Shown piece after piece: positions 21,808 to 34,334 of a stretch of DNA of 64,000 bases; the first letter of the stretch is position 1, and each line of letters opens with the position of its first letter. The notes under the pieces were generated by a model that saw only the letters and a list, made by a program, of their open reading frames with translations, was not told the DNA's origin and ran no database searches. The stretch lies in the NCBI GenBank assembly GCA_018398815.1, contig CM031610.1:32250909-32314908 (forward strand). Direction: 5' to 3'. The DNA comes from Conus ventricosus. Its lineage: Eukaryota > Mollusca > Gastropoda > Neogastropoda > Conidae. Position numbers and translations under genes: made by a program.

Positions 21808-24800
21808 GGGGTTAATTCGGTTAAACAGGATTCCGACGCCAATGTTTTGTCTCTGTGCAACGGGAAGCTTGTACCGGGTGTTCAGCGTGGGCTCCAGTTT
21901 GGTGGACAAAATACATCTGTGGGCGGAAGAAAGGTTATTTCTTCTGCTACAAAGACCATGCGTTCCTTTCATTTTTTCGACACCCTTTTGCTGACCCCTG
22001 AAATCCAAACGGGAAATCTCCCTTTTCCAGGTAAAGGATGTCAAATTCTAGAAGTTTTTTTCCCCAAAATTAAAATTCCTTACATTAAACCTTACAAACT
22101 TCTTGCCGAAAAGCTTGAACATTCTGCGGGTCGTACCAACACGAAAGGGCGCGAAAAAAAAACTTCGCTGCACCTCTACGGGGCCCTTTGGGCCGTCAAA
22201 CGATGATAATGGTTGCGTCGGCTCTGCAAAAACCCTCTTATCTAAAGTCTGGTTCCTCTTCTCATCGGGCTTCAGTCTGTCGGGGAGCATTACGCACCAC
22301 TCTGTGACAGCCTGTATGCAATGCAAATGAACCCCCTCTTTACCCCAACCGCAATGAAATTTCCCCAAAATTACTCGGTTAAGTTGATCCAAAAACCCCT
22401 TTTATGAGTTTTTTAATTTCCCGGTTTCAAAGAAAATTTTGAAGAAAATCTCATCTGTATCCTTCTTTTGAATTCGTATTACCCCCCGCACAGAATGCGG
22501 GTCTTGATTGGGGAAATTGTTTTTCTCCAGATTTCCGATAACCCTCCAGGCCTTTTTTTCAGTTTGGGGGCAATAGCTGGCCGAAAACCTCCATCACCCC
22601 GAATTTTTAAAACTTAAAAATTTTTTTTTACCTCTTTGAAAGGGGAAAGCCCCCACATTTTTCTGATTGGGCCCCATCATCTTGCATTTGGAAAAAATTG
22701 GTTGATCGTTTGGCCAGGAATTTTCTAAGAAGAAACGCCAAATATCTTTTTCCCTACCGTTTGAAATAAAGGGTTAATGGTTATATAAATTTTGAAGGAC
22801 TGGAATACACAGCGGTTAAAAAAATTTTCCAGAACCGTCCAAACCTAAGATTTCCTCTTCTCCGTGTGGTCGCAAAGAAGAAATGGTTTAATGGGGGCAA
22901 AATACTGGCCATTCTTTTTTTTCATTTGTTTTTTTTAAAAGAGTAAAGAACCCCGTGCTGAACCCCATTTCATGTCCCCCAAACAGTAAAAACGATTGTT
23001 TTAGTGTTTTGGGAAGAGGCCAGACATAAACATTTTACAGCGACTATGAAAAACCTTGTTCAAGAACCCCCACCTATGTAATCTTTTAAATTTTTAAAGG
23101 GAGATACTTAATGGATCAAAATTTTTCAGAAGAAATTTTTTTAAAAAATTTTCGGTATTTTTTAGAATTTATTTCAAAGAGTTTGGTGAATGACTTAAGG
23201 TGGGACAGTCCTGATAGGCCCTTTCGAGGGGTGGGCTAAAAGAAGTTTCAAATGGTGTATTTTTTTTGTTTGCTTTTTTTGTGTTTTTCCCTAAGAATCG
23301 GGGTCTCTTTTTAATTTTTCACGGCCCTTTTTCGGGGGCTCGGTGCCCCCAACAAGGGTTTAATGTCTTTCCCCTCTAGAATCGTTTTCTTAAATTCAAT
23401 TTTTAGAGATTTTTCCGTCTTCCCGCCCCCAAATTCACAATATTTTTGGCTTCCCCTCTTAGGTAGGGCTTCTTTTCAAATTTTGGGTGTTATTTTTATA
23501 ATAGCCAAGAGGATAGGACTTTTTCCCTACGTTGGTGTTTGGGGAAAAAGGGGTACAAAACGGGAGTACCGGGAATAGTTTGTGGAAAGCAGAAAGTGAC
23601 CAAACTCGGAGCAGATCTTGGAAATCAAGGGGTTGAATGGGCCATGCTTTCAGTCATTTTGGGGGGGGGGGCTGCAGAGCCCCTTGGGGTCTTTAATCCT
23701 GTCCTGAGATATTCCCTAGGCGCACCCGGTCCTCCTGACGGGGGCCTTTATCCCCCAAAAAGCCCGACAGGAAACAGTCAAAAGTGAATCCCTTTTTAGA
23801 TTTTTTAAAGTCTTCCACCTTATGGACTGGTGGGACCTTTCAATTTTGAAATTTCTCGACCCCTGTGATGCATTTGTACCTTCCTTTTGCAGGGGTTTAG
23901 TTCATGTAATGGATGGTATGGTTCTAGGGGGTGGTTTCCCTTTTTTAAAATTGAAGTGTTTGCAAACCCCCATAAAACTGTCTTTCCCTTTGAAAGGTTT
24001 TGTATTCTCCCGTTTACATTATGGACTTGTTTTATCGGTTTATTTTCTTTTTTTGAAGGTTTTAAATCCTTCCCCTCTAGCCCTGTCGGGAAAAGCTACT
24101 GAGTGCCCCAGAATAGTGCCAAGAATCCGAGGACTCCCCAAAAACAGCTGAGACGTCCCAAAAATGTCAGAGTGGTCTTTGGGGGCGCTCGGGGACCCAA
24201 GGGTTTAAAAAATGAAAATTTCACCCAAGGTGTAAGAACTGCGTAGGGTCACGTTCGCCAAAGAACAAAAGAGTCCCCCCACACCCTCTTTCTGACATTC
24301 TGTTTCCCCCTTCCTGCCTCAATCATCAAAGTGGGTTATTTGAAAAATGCGCTTCAACTTTAAATTTGTTTCGATGTGGTGTTTAAGTGCCCGAAGTAGG
24401 GAACGCAAAAATCGTGTTTTGGTTAGGGGGCGTGTGGTGTTTTCTGCAAACCACCAACGGGTCGTGTAAAGATCCCCGCCCCTTGTTCAAAAAGCGTGGC
24501 GACCACCCCCCCCTTCACGCAACTCCCACTTGTGATTCAGGAACTAACTTCAGAAATTAAAAACCCCAAAATATTTTTTTTCGAGGGGTGCAAACAGGGC
24601 CTTGGCAGTCGTCTACTTAAGTTTCTTGGGACATTCAGTGTGAAAAAAATTTGTACACTTTTTGTTTTTTCTGTCAAAAAAGGGTGTTTTTTTATTTTTT
24701 TTAAAAATTGCAGAAAAAGTGTCGGCCCCCCGAGGAGGCAAAACCACCCCCACCCAACCTAGTGTGGGTTCCCTGGCAGGGGCGCTAATCCCCCACTTTT

Positions 24801-25265
24801 CAGACTGACCAGCAGTCAAAACCTTGCTGCGGGGGGGAAACCCAAAAAAAACCAACTGGGGCGGCCCCTAGGGCAAGGGGGTCCAAGTGTGGAGATTAAA
24901 AAAAAAAGGGGACCTCCCCATCTAACAACCAAGCCCCTCCCCCTGCGGGGGAAGTCCCAGCGTCTGGAAATCAACCCTACCTGCCTTCAAAAAACGAAAT
25001 TTTCTCCATTTGTGAGACGACTCAAGCGATGAACTGAATTCTCTTGTTTTTTCCCCGCCCATGGAAAATCCCGGGGGTTTAAACTCAAACTTTGAGGACG
25101 CAGCTTTTACGTATACACCCAAACCTCCGGGAGTAGATCTTTAGGAAACAAAACATTTAAAGCTAGAAGACATTTTACTCTTTCGGCTTAATTTTCAAAA
25201 TCTGCACAACTTCCCCCGTTGAATTTAAAGCGGCGTTTCCTTTTTACCACGAAACTTGCGTGTAC
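21808..25265 (+). mobile_element. degraded retrotransposon block R4
   Basis: Follows 11470-15700 in order: end of reverse transcriptase, RNase H, 3' tail (about 23200-23240), leader (23240-24080), ORF1 with damaged zinc knuckles (24100-25050) and endonuclease start. Retaining the tail-to-leader junction shows it is a copy of a genomic block and not a fresh insertion. Differences are mostly bases replaced by their neighbours (TCCACAGAATGCC against TCCCCCAAAAAGCC), which suggests poor consensus sequence. No usable frame remains. Confidence 0.75.
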
Positions 25266-25432
25266 CCCCCCTTCTGTTCCCGGGGTTTTAGGTGTCAGGG
25301 GGAAGGGGTTGGGGGTTCGTCTGTTGTATCTCCTCCGAAGCCTCAAGGGGGCAAGACATGTTTTTTGGGCCCTGGCCCCTTATTGGTCCAAGGTGGTGGT
25401 AAGGGAGGATGAAAATAATAAAAATTTTCATG

Positions 25433-26732
25433 GCTTTTTCAAAAAAACCCCCCCCCCCCCCAAAAAAGAAGAGGAAGGCAGCAACCCCCATTTCAGGGGA
25501 TCTCTATTCAGATAGTGATTCAGATGTTGAGGTAAGACAGAGGACAGGCTTCTGGGCTTCCTGGCTCGTGGTGGAAGGGACGGAGCAGGAAAAACCCATT
25601 TCAGCTCCGAGTCCTTTCGCCATACAGAAGGGCTTCCAAGGTTTAGCAGGTGACCTTCAGTCCATCAAAAGGTTACGGAATGGTTCATTTCTTGTTCAAT
25701 GCAGATCCAAAAAACAATCGGAAACAGCTGCTGAGGGCAACAAAGCTCGTTGATAGAGAGATCCGGGTGACTCCCCATAAACAACTGAACTCGTCTAAAG
25801 GAGTGATTCGATGCCGGCATTTGACGGGTGTCTCGGAGGCAGAGATCAAGACGGAACTGGCGTCCCAGGGTGTGTGACGGAGGTGCATAGGGTGACAGTC
25901 AAAAAAGGTGCAGAAAGAGTGGCCACCAACACCCTCTTTCTGACATTCTGCAACCCTGTGCTGCCTCCGGTCATCAAAGTCGGTTACCTGAATGTTCGAG
26001 TTCAGTTGTATGTTCCGTCCCGTTGAGGTGTTTCAGGTGCCAGAGGTTTGGCCATGTCAGAGACCGCTGTTCTGGGCAGGAGGTGTGCGGTGTTTGCTGC
26101 AAGGCAACCCATGATGGGCCGTGTCAAGACCCGGCACATTGTGCTAACTGCGGTGGCGACCATCCCTCCTCTTCACGAAACTGCCCTGTTTGGATTCAGG
26201 AATCCACAATACAAAGAGTCAAAACAGAAAAGAAAATCTCCTTTTTTTGAGGCCCGCAAACAGGTTGTGGGCAGTCAAACGCCAACAGCATCTTCATATG
26301 CTTCGGCCGTAAAGAAAGTTCCCACTCGGTCAGTCTGCTGCCAGACTGATGAATTTATCTTTTCAAAGACACTGCAAGGAAGAATTGTAAACTATGGTGG
26401 AAGCAGGTTCACCTCCCAACCCAAAGTGAATGCCCCTGGTGGAGGCAAAAAAATCCGCCACCCCTCAGACTGCCCAGCAGTCTACAACATCTGCTGCTGG
26501 GCAGATTAAAAAACCAGCTCTCCCGCCTCGAACTCATCTGTACAGTGCCCGTGCGGGCAAGGGAGTTCAACCAGTGTGGAGATGGTGGGGATGAGGAAGA
26601 AACCTCCATCTCCCAAACCCAGACCACCTTCACCTGTTGGCAAGTCTGCCAGCAGGTCCGAAGACCAACACAGTCCAGTGAAACTAAGCAATAAATTCAC
26701 TTCATTGGAAGCGGATGTTGAGGAGATGACCT
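25433..26732 (+). pseudogene. R5 ORF1 (gag-like, zinc knuckles)
   Basis: Starts with the ATG corresponding to R1 2641 but after a C/A-run frameshift. It contains an intact first knuckle CFRCQRFGHVRDRC (26029 on) and then VCGVCCKATHDGPC and CANCGGDHPSSSRNC in the same frame, so the zinc-binding cluster is undamaged. The carboxy region is Pro-rich. Frameshifts before and after the cluster prevent one continuous product. Function as for R1 ORF1: element RNA binding. Confidence 0.8.
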
Positions 26733-26760
26733 GATTTCTCTCCTTTTCGTCCTCTGTACC

Positions 26761-28206
26761 ATGGATAGTACAGTAATCCATTGGAATATCCGTGGACTAA
26801 ATTCCAACTTCGAGGAGCTGCAGCTTCTGTGTCAATCTATAAAACCTTCCGTCGTGGCTCTTCGGGAAACTCAAATTCAAAGCCAGAAGACCTTCACTCT
26901 TTCTGGCTTTAATATTCTTTCTAAACCTGCACAACCATCCACGTTGGGACTGTCGGGCGGTGTTGCCCTTCTCATACATAAAACTCTGCTGTATAGTCCT
27001 GTCGCTCTGACTACCTCCCTTCAGGCTCAAGCTGCGAGAGTCACTCTCCACAAGACTGTGAAACATTCAGAAAATCAAAGGGAAGAACACCTGTCCCACT
27101 GAACCATCTCAAGTTTGCTGACTCTTTAATAACGGAGAAAAAAGCAGTTGCTAATCTGCTTGCTTCAACCATTGAAAAGAATTCCTCCTCTTCTAACAAA
27201 TGCCAGTTTTGTCAAAAACAAAGCCCTTAAAGAAAAATCACCCTGCAACTTTTGGTCAAACAACATGGAAGACTACAATCTTCCTTTCACGTTAAACGAA
27301 CTGAAATCTGCCTTTCTTGCAGCGATTCCTCTCCAGGTATAGATGAAATCCATTATCAACTGTTGAAACATCTTCCGCAAAAAGGTCTGAACATACTGCT
27401 ACATGTATACAACCATGTGTGGACTACTGGTTTCTTTCCACCTTCTTGGCGAAAAGCCCTCATTATTCCTATTCCCAAACCTGGAAGGGATCTTTCTAAC
27501 CCATCAAACTACCGTCCCATAGCTTTGACCAGCTGTGTCTGTAAATTGATGGAGAAAATGGTCAATGCTAGACTCATGTGGAAACTGGAAACCGATGGCC
27601 TTTTGGCGAAAGAACAGTGGTTTCCGCAAACATCGGACTACAGTTGACCATTTGATTCGTCTGGAATCTACACTTCGGAACGCCTTTTTGAACAAACAGC
27701 ATGCAGTGGCAATTTTCTTTAACTTGGAGAAGGCCTACGATACCACCTGGAAGTCGGGGATACTTCATGATCTCCATGATCTGGGTTTTCGAGGTCATCT
27801 TCCACTTTTCATACAAATTGTTTTGGCAGAACGACAGTTTCAGGTCCGGGTTGGCACTACTCTCTCTGATGTTCACGAGCAGGAGTTGGGTGTTCCACAG
27901 GGGGGCATACTGTCTCCTGCCCTCTTTAGCATCAAGATCAACAACATTGTTAAATCGGTTCAGCAGGGTTCAGACTGCTCATTGTTTGTGGATGATTTCG
28001 CTGTCTACGCAACTGGAAGGCTCTACCCGAGTATCCAGCACAGGCTCCAGCTTTGCGTGGATAAAATCCATCGGTGGGCGGATGAAAACGGTTTCACCTT
28101 TTCTCCTACAAAGACTGTATTCACTTCCATAATTTCCGTCAGTTTTTTCCAGATCCTGAACTTCAAGTAGGGAAATCTCCCATTCCAGCTGTCAAAGAGG
28201 CCAAAT
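26761..28206 (+). pseudogene. R5 ORF2 (endonuclease start plus reverse transcriptase)
   Basis: ATG 26761 opens MDSTVIHWNIRGLNSNF, the APE endonuclease start, running to about 27060. After the deletion, reverse transcriptase is read from about 27250: PSWRKALIIPIPKPG, YRPIALTSCVCKLMEKMVN, then in another frame NLEKAYDTTWKSG, ELGVPQGGILSPALFS and SLFVDDFAVYATG. The latter holds the catalytic Asp pair in the (F/Y)xDD box. From 27565 to 28170 the frame is open for 201 codons. RNase H and the finger are missing. Confidence 0.85.
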
Positions 28207-28502
28207 TAACCAATTCTTTAAATTGACTATTTCCATCAAACCTGTATAACTGATAATCACAAAACCCCGCCTTAATTGACGGCAGCGCTCGTAGAACTGT
28301 AGAGGGATAACCATTAAACAAATTAGTATCTGTTTTTAACTGTTATAAATAAACATACAACATCGGGTGCGCGAGAAAATCGGCTGGTCTATTACCTAAA
28401 TACTTATAAATGCCCCATTCTACAAGGCCGTGTGTGCGGAAGCTATGTTTCACCACTATTATAAAAGCCCAGAATTCGAGAAAGGCTTCTAGGAAAAACA
28501 TA

Positions 28503-28832
28503 CTACCTTTTTTCTTTAAGTTCTGGAAAATTCATAGTAATTATAAGATTTGCCTCATTAATTTTTAAATTGATGCTAAATTCACCAAGTCCGCTAAATA
28601 CTTCTCTTAAAGAGCAAAAGTTGTAATAACCATCGGGTATTTTTAAATGTTTTAATAGTTTGCCTTGTTCATCCTTAACATCCACCCAGTTATTCTTAGC
28701 TTTTTCAGATATGTTAATCCATTTTACTTTAAAGCCAATTTCTCTAAGGGCAACCCTACAACTCCCGCGCCTATTGTCAATTTTGTACGTTAAGAACACA
28801 CGCTCGTTTTGCTTGGTTATATAGATGTACAT
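28503..28832 (-). pseudogene. conserved Polinton protein of unknown role, copy A, truncated
   Basis: 109 codons open from ATG 28832. The sequence resembles the product at 48675-47990, for example IPDGYYNFCSLREVF against the matching part of B. Copy A stops after about half of that length. It is beta-rich by eye with no membrane segment or catalytic motif. The start is chosen because TATAAAA lies 3 nt upstream and the gene is divergent from 28867 with 34 bases between the ATGs. A structural (virion) role is an inference from its neighbours. Confidence 0.6.
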
Positions 28833-28866
28833 CTTTTTTATAACTATTTAAAAAACTAATTAAAAA

Positions 28867-30156
28867 ATGGAACTACCTTTTAAATATAATGAAAGTGCCA
28901 CTTACAATGTAGGAGCGTTTTATAACCCCAAATCTTTAGACTTTAGCAATTTACCATTGCAGTAGATGAATCATATGGCTTTCAAGTTTAGGCTTGTAAC
29001 CCACTAACAAGATATTTAAATCCCCCAATAAGGAATGATAGAGTACCATCAGCATGGGCATCTTGTCCTATGACGTTTTACCAGAATCAGTTAAATTTTG
29101 CTGTTTATGCGCAACTACTGGCTGCGGTGTTTCATATGCAAATCATTTAAACCACCCAATCTTTTAGTTAAAGTCAGTATATAACTTTCATGTTTATTAC
29201 AGTACAGACGAATACTAACTGAACTACAAGTATTCCTCCAAGCGACGGCGCGTTTAATCCATTTAACAGCCCAATGGACAATAATGCATATGAAAGAATT
29301 TGCAAACGAATTTAACATTGATCCTTCAACTGATTTTAGAAAAAAGTTAGACCACAATCATGGGTTAGGCCATTGTATTTGTGGGGGCAAAAAGAGAATA
29401 TACTTACGACTACTGGCCTGGCCATACTCTTTTCAACCAGGCAAACATAGGATCCATAGAACAAAAAACACCCTAATGCTTGGGCAACATTTATCTTAGA
29501 TGGAAGTGAAGGTCTAACAATGCCAGGAGTGCAAAGGCTTAATGACTCCATACGAACATACGTTTGGTGTCTATTAGGAGCACAAGCACAGACCAAGTCT
29601 AGCATAGTGGATCAGTCTACAGGCTTTGATGCCAGAAAAACAATTTCTAGCAAATTTAGAAGATGCTATTAACTCTGCTGTTGATTTGCCTGCCAGCATA
29701 CAAAGGTATCAAGACGTTCTTGCACATGCTAGGTCAAAGGTTGACTTTGTTGGTCATGGATTATACATGCTACCCTCTGACCTTAGACTACAGATTGGCA
29801 TGATACAGATTATAACAATGAAATCCTCATAGCTGGAGACGACCAAAACTTAGGGCACAATCATGGTTTAAACACAAGGCCCGCACCATCCATTTTAAAA
29901 AGTACCTAGCCTGAAGAACCAGAAAGCGGCCACAACCGTTATAAGCGCTCCACAGCCAGAAAGCATCCCAGAAAGCACACCACCTGTTAATGTACCTCAC
30001 ACTGACAGTCACACTAGCGAAAAGACAGCCCTTGTTGTGTTTTTTAACTTTTACTGGATTAGCCATACTTTATTTCACCAAAAATTAATCCAGCAGCTTA
30101 GCACACCTAACGTCCACAGATGGTCGGCCATATAACCAGCAACTTTGCCTATAGTA
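28867..30156 (+). pseudogene. large conserved Polinton protein with C-terminal TM, copy A
   Basis: Counterpart of 48694-49973. Recognisable blocks are FYQNQLNFAV (about 29080), EFNIDPSTDF and LDHNHGLG (29310), GLTMPGVQRLNDSIRTYVW (29510), FLANLEDAINSAVDLP (29640) and KVDFVGHGLYMLPSDLRLQ. At least six frameshifts and several losses break it, and the segment 29130-29280 is scrambled. The end overlaps the carboxy end of the opposite-strand coiled-coil gene. Function unknown. Its high conservation between copies suggests a structural or assembly protein. Confidence 0.65.
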
Positions 30157-31235
30157 GACAAAACCCAACTAACAACACTGCCAATTATGCCAGGCAGAGC
30201 ATCAAGAGCTTTGGCTGCTAACTTCTTTAATAAGTTTGCTAGATGATGCAATTGTTTTCTAATCCAACTTTTACCAGGCTGGGGTGTCGGAGGGAGCTAC
30301 TGACCCTGTTGGCGCACTGCCGGTTAAAGCATAAACGAGTGTAGAGATGGCAAACCCAACAGCCGTTAATATTCTAACTATTGTAATCCCTGTTCCCTGA
30401 ACAGAGTCCTTATTCTTTCAGCTAGCGTAGTGTTTTCATTAAAGTATTCTGTTTATAGTTTCTCTTATTCTGCTTGTTTGTGATGCTAGCTGCGCTCTGT
30501 TAGTAGACAGCGTTTCTAACCTGGCCGCCCTTTTCTATCATTAAATCCTGTATTTTCTGCTGTATTATAGCCTTTTCTTCTCGCCCTAAATTATCATCTG
30601 CATCAGCCAGTTTATTTTTTTTCTTCTACTCTATCTAGCTCACCATAGTTTTGCTAAATGTTTGTTAGTTCACCCCTTATTGTCCGTAGAGCCTCATTAA
30701 GCCCAGGATTTCACGCATAGGCAATGGAGAATCGTTAATTGTTTTTAATTGTCTCCTCATTAAACTCGTCTCAATTTCTATTAGTTAATCTGCTGTTCGA
30801 TTTATTCTTCAAGAGGTATGTTTTGTATTTCAGATTGTGTTGGCAACTCTTGCCCCAAGTTATGTAAAAGAACTAACAGCCTCAGTCCTTAAATTGTCAA
30901 AGTTTAATTGCCTTTGGTCAACACAGGGAGATCTCTAAGAATTGTGGCCCTGCTTAAAAACTGGGCTGGGTCTGGTTTTGGCAGTAAGCCGTACACTCTT
31001 TCCTTTAATGGTTCTTACATACAAATGATTATTTTCATCTGTTGAAAAATCAGAAACCCTAAGTGCTCTGGCTGCTCTCGCCCCATATGGCTATATAATG
31101 ATTCAATTCTATCTAACGATTGTATTTGGCTTGACCTTGACCTGCTGCTGCTCCTTCAAGCTCTTCTTTCAATGAGGTCCCAGTTCATCTTCTTCAATAG
31201 GATCAATTGCGTCAAAATCTTCATATTTTTTATTT
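30072..31235 (-). pseudogene. coiled-coil protein with C-terminal TM, copy A
   Basis: Read on the minus strand from an acidic start (about 31235) divergent from the capsid gene. Fragments such as NDSPLPMREI and a Glu/Lys/Asn-rich helical middle match copy B (51080-49890). The carboxy end has a Gly/Leu/Ala-rich stretch and MADHLWTL before a hydrophobic run, overlapping the plus-strand gene. More than ten stops and frameshifts are present. Role unknown. Confidence 0.55.
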
Positions 31236-31259
31236 ATGTTCTTTTTTGTTTTATAAAAA

Positions 31260-32500
31260 ATGAACTCATACGGTTGTGACCTCGATCCATACAGAAAAGA
31301 GAAGGAACCCCATGGTTGTAAAAGGTATAAGGCAGACTGTAATTAGTGTAAATACTCCAACAGTTCAGCCTGGACAAACTTTAATAGTTAAGTTCCCTGA
31401 TCTTGGCGCTGACGATGTTATAATGCCAGGCACTGCTAAACTTTCATTCAAAATAGATATTACATCGGCAGATTCCTAATGCTACTGTTGTTGCTAATTT
31501 GGGCAGGGCTATCAATCATATAGCAATCAAACTGGAGGGTAGAGAAGTCTTTGCACTAAGCGAGGCAGACATTTTTGCCCTCTATTCTGATCTATGGCTG
31601 CCTAAAAAAGAAAGGAAAGAAAGTTTATCAGGGAATACAAGACTCAAACGGCCTCAAGCACAGGCTTAAAAGCGGAGGATGCAAAGAATGATAAAGATGA
31701 GGCAGTAGCAGAAGCATTTGGCAACAGATTTTGCTTCCCTCTAGATTTTGAACTGTTAAGACGCATATGCCATATTAAGGTGCACTAAAAGAAAAACTTT
31801 CTTATGATCTGACATTTAATCCTAGCGATTCTGTTCTGTCTGAAGACCCTAAAGCTAAATACAGTCAGCAACATTTCTCTTGAGTTTGATGTTGTTACTA
31901 ATCCTGAACTGGCCAGAACAATCTTAATCCCAGTATAAAAATAAATGTTATTTATTATGAAAGAGTTATACACGCCATTACAGAAAATAGAAACAAGCGA
32001 GACACTCTCTGGAACATACATCTAAATCAGTCTCTGAAGTCTTTAAAAGAAATTTTGTTCTTGTTTACTGAAGAAACAACTTTTCAGAGAGATCAGAAGC
32101 GTTTTATAATCCAAAAATTGAGAAGGTTGACTGTGCAATAAATGGCAAGTCTGATCAGTTGTATTCAGGTCGCAGACTTTTACCTCACCAACACTTTGAT
32201 GAAATAAGTTGTTTGCTGGAGGTAGGCAAAGAGATCCTACAGTTGATCGCGTATGTAAAAAACTTCGCCTTTATGATGTAAGGCTCGAAGACTACTTAAT
32301 AACCAAATATGGGCTGTGGCTGGATTTTAGATCCACATTTGACAACCGATTGTTTGGAAGTGGAGAAAGGGGTAGGGCAGATGGTATAAAATATTCACAA
32401 GAAAGCAGACGGAAACGGCCCAATAAAAATGCATGTTTATATGGTTTGTGATGCTCAGTTAAACATTGAAGAAAACAGGCTAAAAGACGCTGCTTTTTAA
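31260..32500 (+). pseudogene. candidate major capsid protein, copy A
   Basis: ATG 31260 lies one base after TATAAAA. After a frameshift at about 31312 the frame is open for 67 codons (VKFPDLGADDVIMPG, LSFKIDIT) and then breaks at 31479. Later blocks include GRAINHIAIKLEGREV, YNPKIEKVDCTINGK, KYGLWLDFRSTFDN and a final VCDAQLNIEENRLKD. About 410 codons in total and beta-rich throughout. I infer a capsid protein from length, beta-rich character and its neighbours. I see no diagnostic motif, so a double jelly-roll fold needs structure prediction. Confidence 0.5.
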
Positions 32501-32530
32501 AATGCAGAAGAAATATTCTAATAAAAACAG

Positions 32531-32860
32531 ATGGATAGATTGAAGTTTCTGCCCAAAGATCCGCACTGTTCTCTTATCTGCGGGATTACTGGGTGTGGGA
32601 AAACTGTCTTCGTACTTGATTTGTTATATATATAATGCTGTCTTAAAAGACTTTCGATCACAGTTAAAATCGGTTGTATTTTTACACTAAGGACATATAT
32701 AGTTTTGAAGAATTGTTTAAGTGAAAATTATATAAGGGACAAAGACGAGCTAAAAAAAAATAAAGAGCAGTTAGAAACGGCTAAGCACGCTAAGCTATGC
32801 TTGCGGACTGATCCCCCAGTTAAACATGTTTTGTTTATTGTAGATTGTTTATTATTAATT
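32531..32860 (+). pseudogene. A32-like packaging ATPase, copy A, internal deletion
   Basis: The start reads HCSLICGITGCGKT, a Walker A (P-loop) motif. Shortly after it the sequence jumps to the part matching B residues around VLKDFREQLK, so about 110-130 codons including Walker B are lost. The carboxy part ends near TDPPVKHVLF. Family members pump viral DNA into capsids using ATP. This copy cannot work. Confidence 0.8.
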
Positions 32861-32902
32861 GCTTATAACAATTTTATTATAATTTTAATATTAAAAAAAG
32901 AA

Positions 32903-33720
32903 TGTCTCAAGGGCCAGAATCAAAGCGCAGCTAGCTCCTAAATGTGTTGCAGTAGAGTTAAAAGACCTAGCAGACACAACTGAGTTTGATCTAGTAGGAG
33001 TGTCAGGAAATGTTTATGGATTTGAATACACAGATGATGGGGTTTACAAACGAACAGAAATCGAAGACAAAAAGCGACAAACAATATCCCACCCTAGAAG
33101 AGATAAGAAATTTAAGAGCAAACGACTTTGGCAAAACATGAATACAAACTTCATAAACGATGAGAATGCTTGGGCGTGCTTCCTGAAATTGATTGGAATA
33201 TAAAGTTTGAACTGCGAAGCCCTAATTTATACTTTGATAGGAAAAACAATTTTAAAAAGCCTTAAATGCAGGGCCCGTTCTTGTTAGTCTGGTTCCAGGA
33301 ACACAACAGAAAAACAGATTGAAATAAATATGAGGGGCTGAATATATGCTACAGAGAAAGAAGGCCTTAGCTGAAGTGGGGGGCGACACCGTCGGCTTAG
33401 AATTTCCCAAAGCGAGAATCACTACCCAAGCAAATGACGATGATTTTTCGCTTATTTATTACTCCGAGGGAGGGCGATCCTAGTTGCCAGAACATACGTC
33501 ATTAGAGGTATACAAATAAGGCTGAAACCTTGGATGCTCCTCTTAGCTCGTTATTGCAATTACTAAAAACGAAAATGAAATAAACACCATGTTCATCTGA
33601 CAAGGTTACTGTGATGGTTGACAAAGACAAACTACAGTACTCGACTTTTTTTTATTAAGTATGTTAATTTTATTGCGTTTTACTCTGTTAATGAAGTGCT
33701 GCCAGAAGGATTAATAAGAA
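32903..33720 (+). pseudogene. beta-rich protein, candidate minor capsid protein, copy A
   Basis: Starts MSQGPES at about 32903 and matches the minus-strand gene 47973-47123. The middle (33000-33130) is open, with NVYGFEYTDDGVYKRTEIE. Further parts in other frames show WNIKFELRSP-type beta segments and LEFPKARITTQANDDDFS. It lies just after the ATPase, as its homologue does in B. Frameshifts and stops occur every 100-200 bases. The minor-capsid idea rests only on size and position. Confidence 0.5.
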
Positions 33721-33762
33721 GATATGTATAAGATTAATTTTAAAAAATAATCTTAATTAAAA

Positions 33763-34295
33763 ATGCATGTTCAACAGTTTAGGTTAAAGCAAATAACTGA
33801 ACTTCAAAGGAAATAGAAAGTGACTTGGATAAGTATAGGATTACTAGAAAGAAATATGCTAAAGCTTTAAATACTCTTTCTTAGTAATTACTGGCTCATC
33901 GGCTGTAGCTAGCGTAAGTGCTGGGTCTGGTGTTGCTGTTTTAGCTACTGGGGTTGGGGCGCCAGCCTCTTTAGCATTAGGAGGCCTCGGGTAGGGTTAG
34001 GTGCTATTTCTATGACTGTAAGTGCTGTTTTAAAAAAATTAACTCCTAAATTACAAAGCACACTGCCATTGTTGCCCTAGCATCAGCAAAACTTTGTTCA
34101 TTAGATTAAGAATAAGCAAATCATTACAGGAAGAAAACATTACAGAAGAAGAATTTCAGAAGCTTATGGCTGACGGCGAGGATTATAGACGACAAAAAAT
34201 TGAACTTCAAAAGGAGTGGAGAAAGACTTACTTCACGACAGGTAGACACTGATGCAATTAAACAGAACATTGAAAACAAACACACGATCGGGTAA
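33763..34295 (+). pseudogene. small Gly/Ala-rich membrane-active-type protein, copy A
   Basis: ATG 33763 opens a Gln/Lys-rich helix (MHVQQFRLKQITELQR). After a stop and frameshift comes a long hydrophobic Gly/Ala/Val stretch (SSAVASVSAGSGVAVLATG, then APASLALGG), followed by a charged carboxy helix (ITEEEFQKLMADGEDYRRQ) ending at TAA 34293. Total about 178 codons. The central hydrophobic region suggests membrane insertion, as in virion membrane-active proteins. That role is inference. The homologue is at 52417-53045. Confidence 0.55.
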
Positions 34296-34334
34296 CTCCA
34301 AAATAAGCCAAAAAAAAAGTTTAACAAATAACTT

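Larger units (their letters stand above)
25275..28206 (+). mobile_element. non-LTR retrotransposon copy R5 (R1 subfamily), truncated both ends
   Basis: Starts within the leader at a point matching R1 about 2470. It carries ORF1 (25433-26732) and ORF2 (26761-28206). ORF2 has an internal deletion at about 27060 joining R1-equivalent positions 4290 and 5060, which removes the endonuclease end. It stops at 28206 inside the reverse transcriptase connection region, where Polinton A begins. It is the best-preserved reverse transcriptase in the window. Confidence 0.85.

Noticed and set aside
29284..29499. Separate small gene
   Set aside because: It is one open piece of the broken large conserved protein of copy A.
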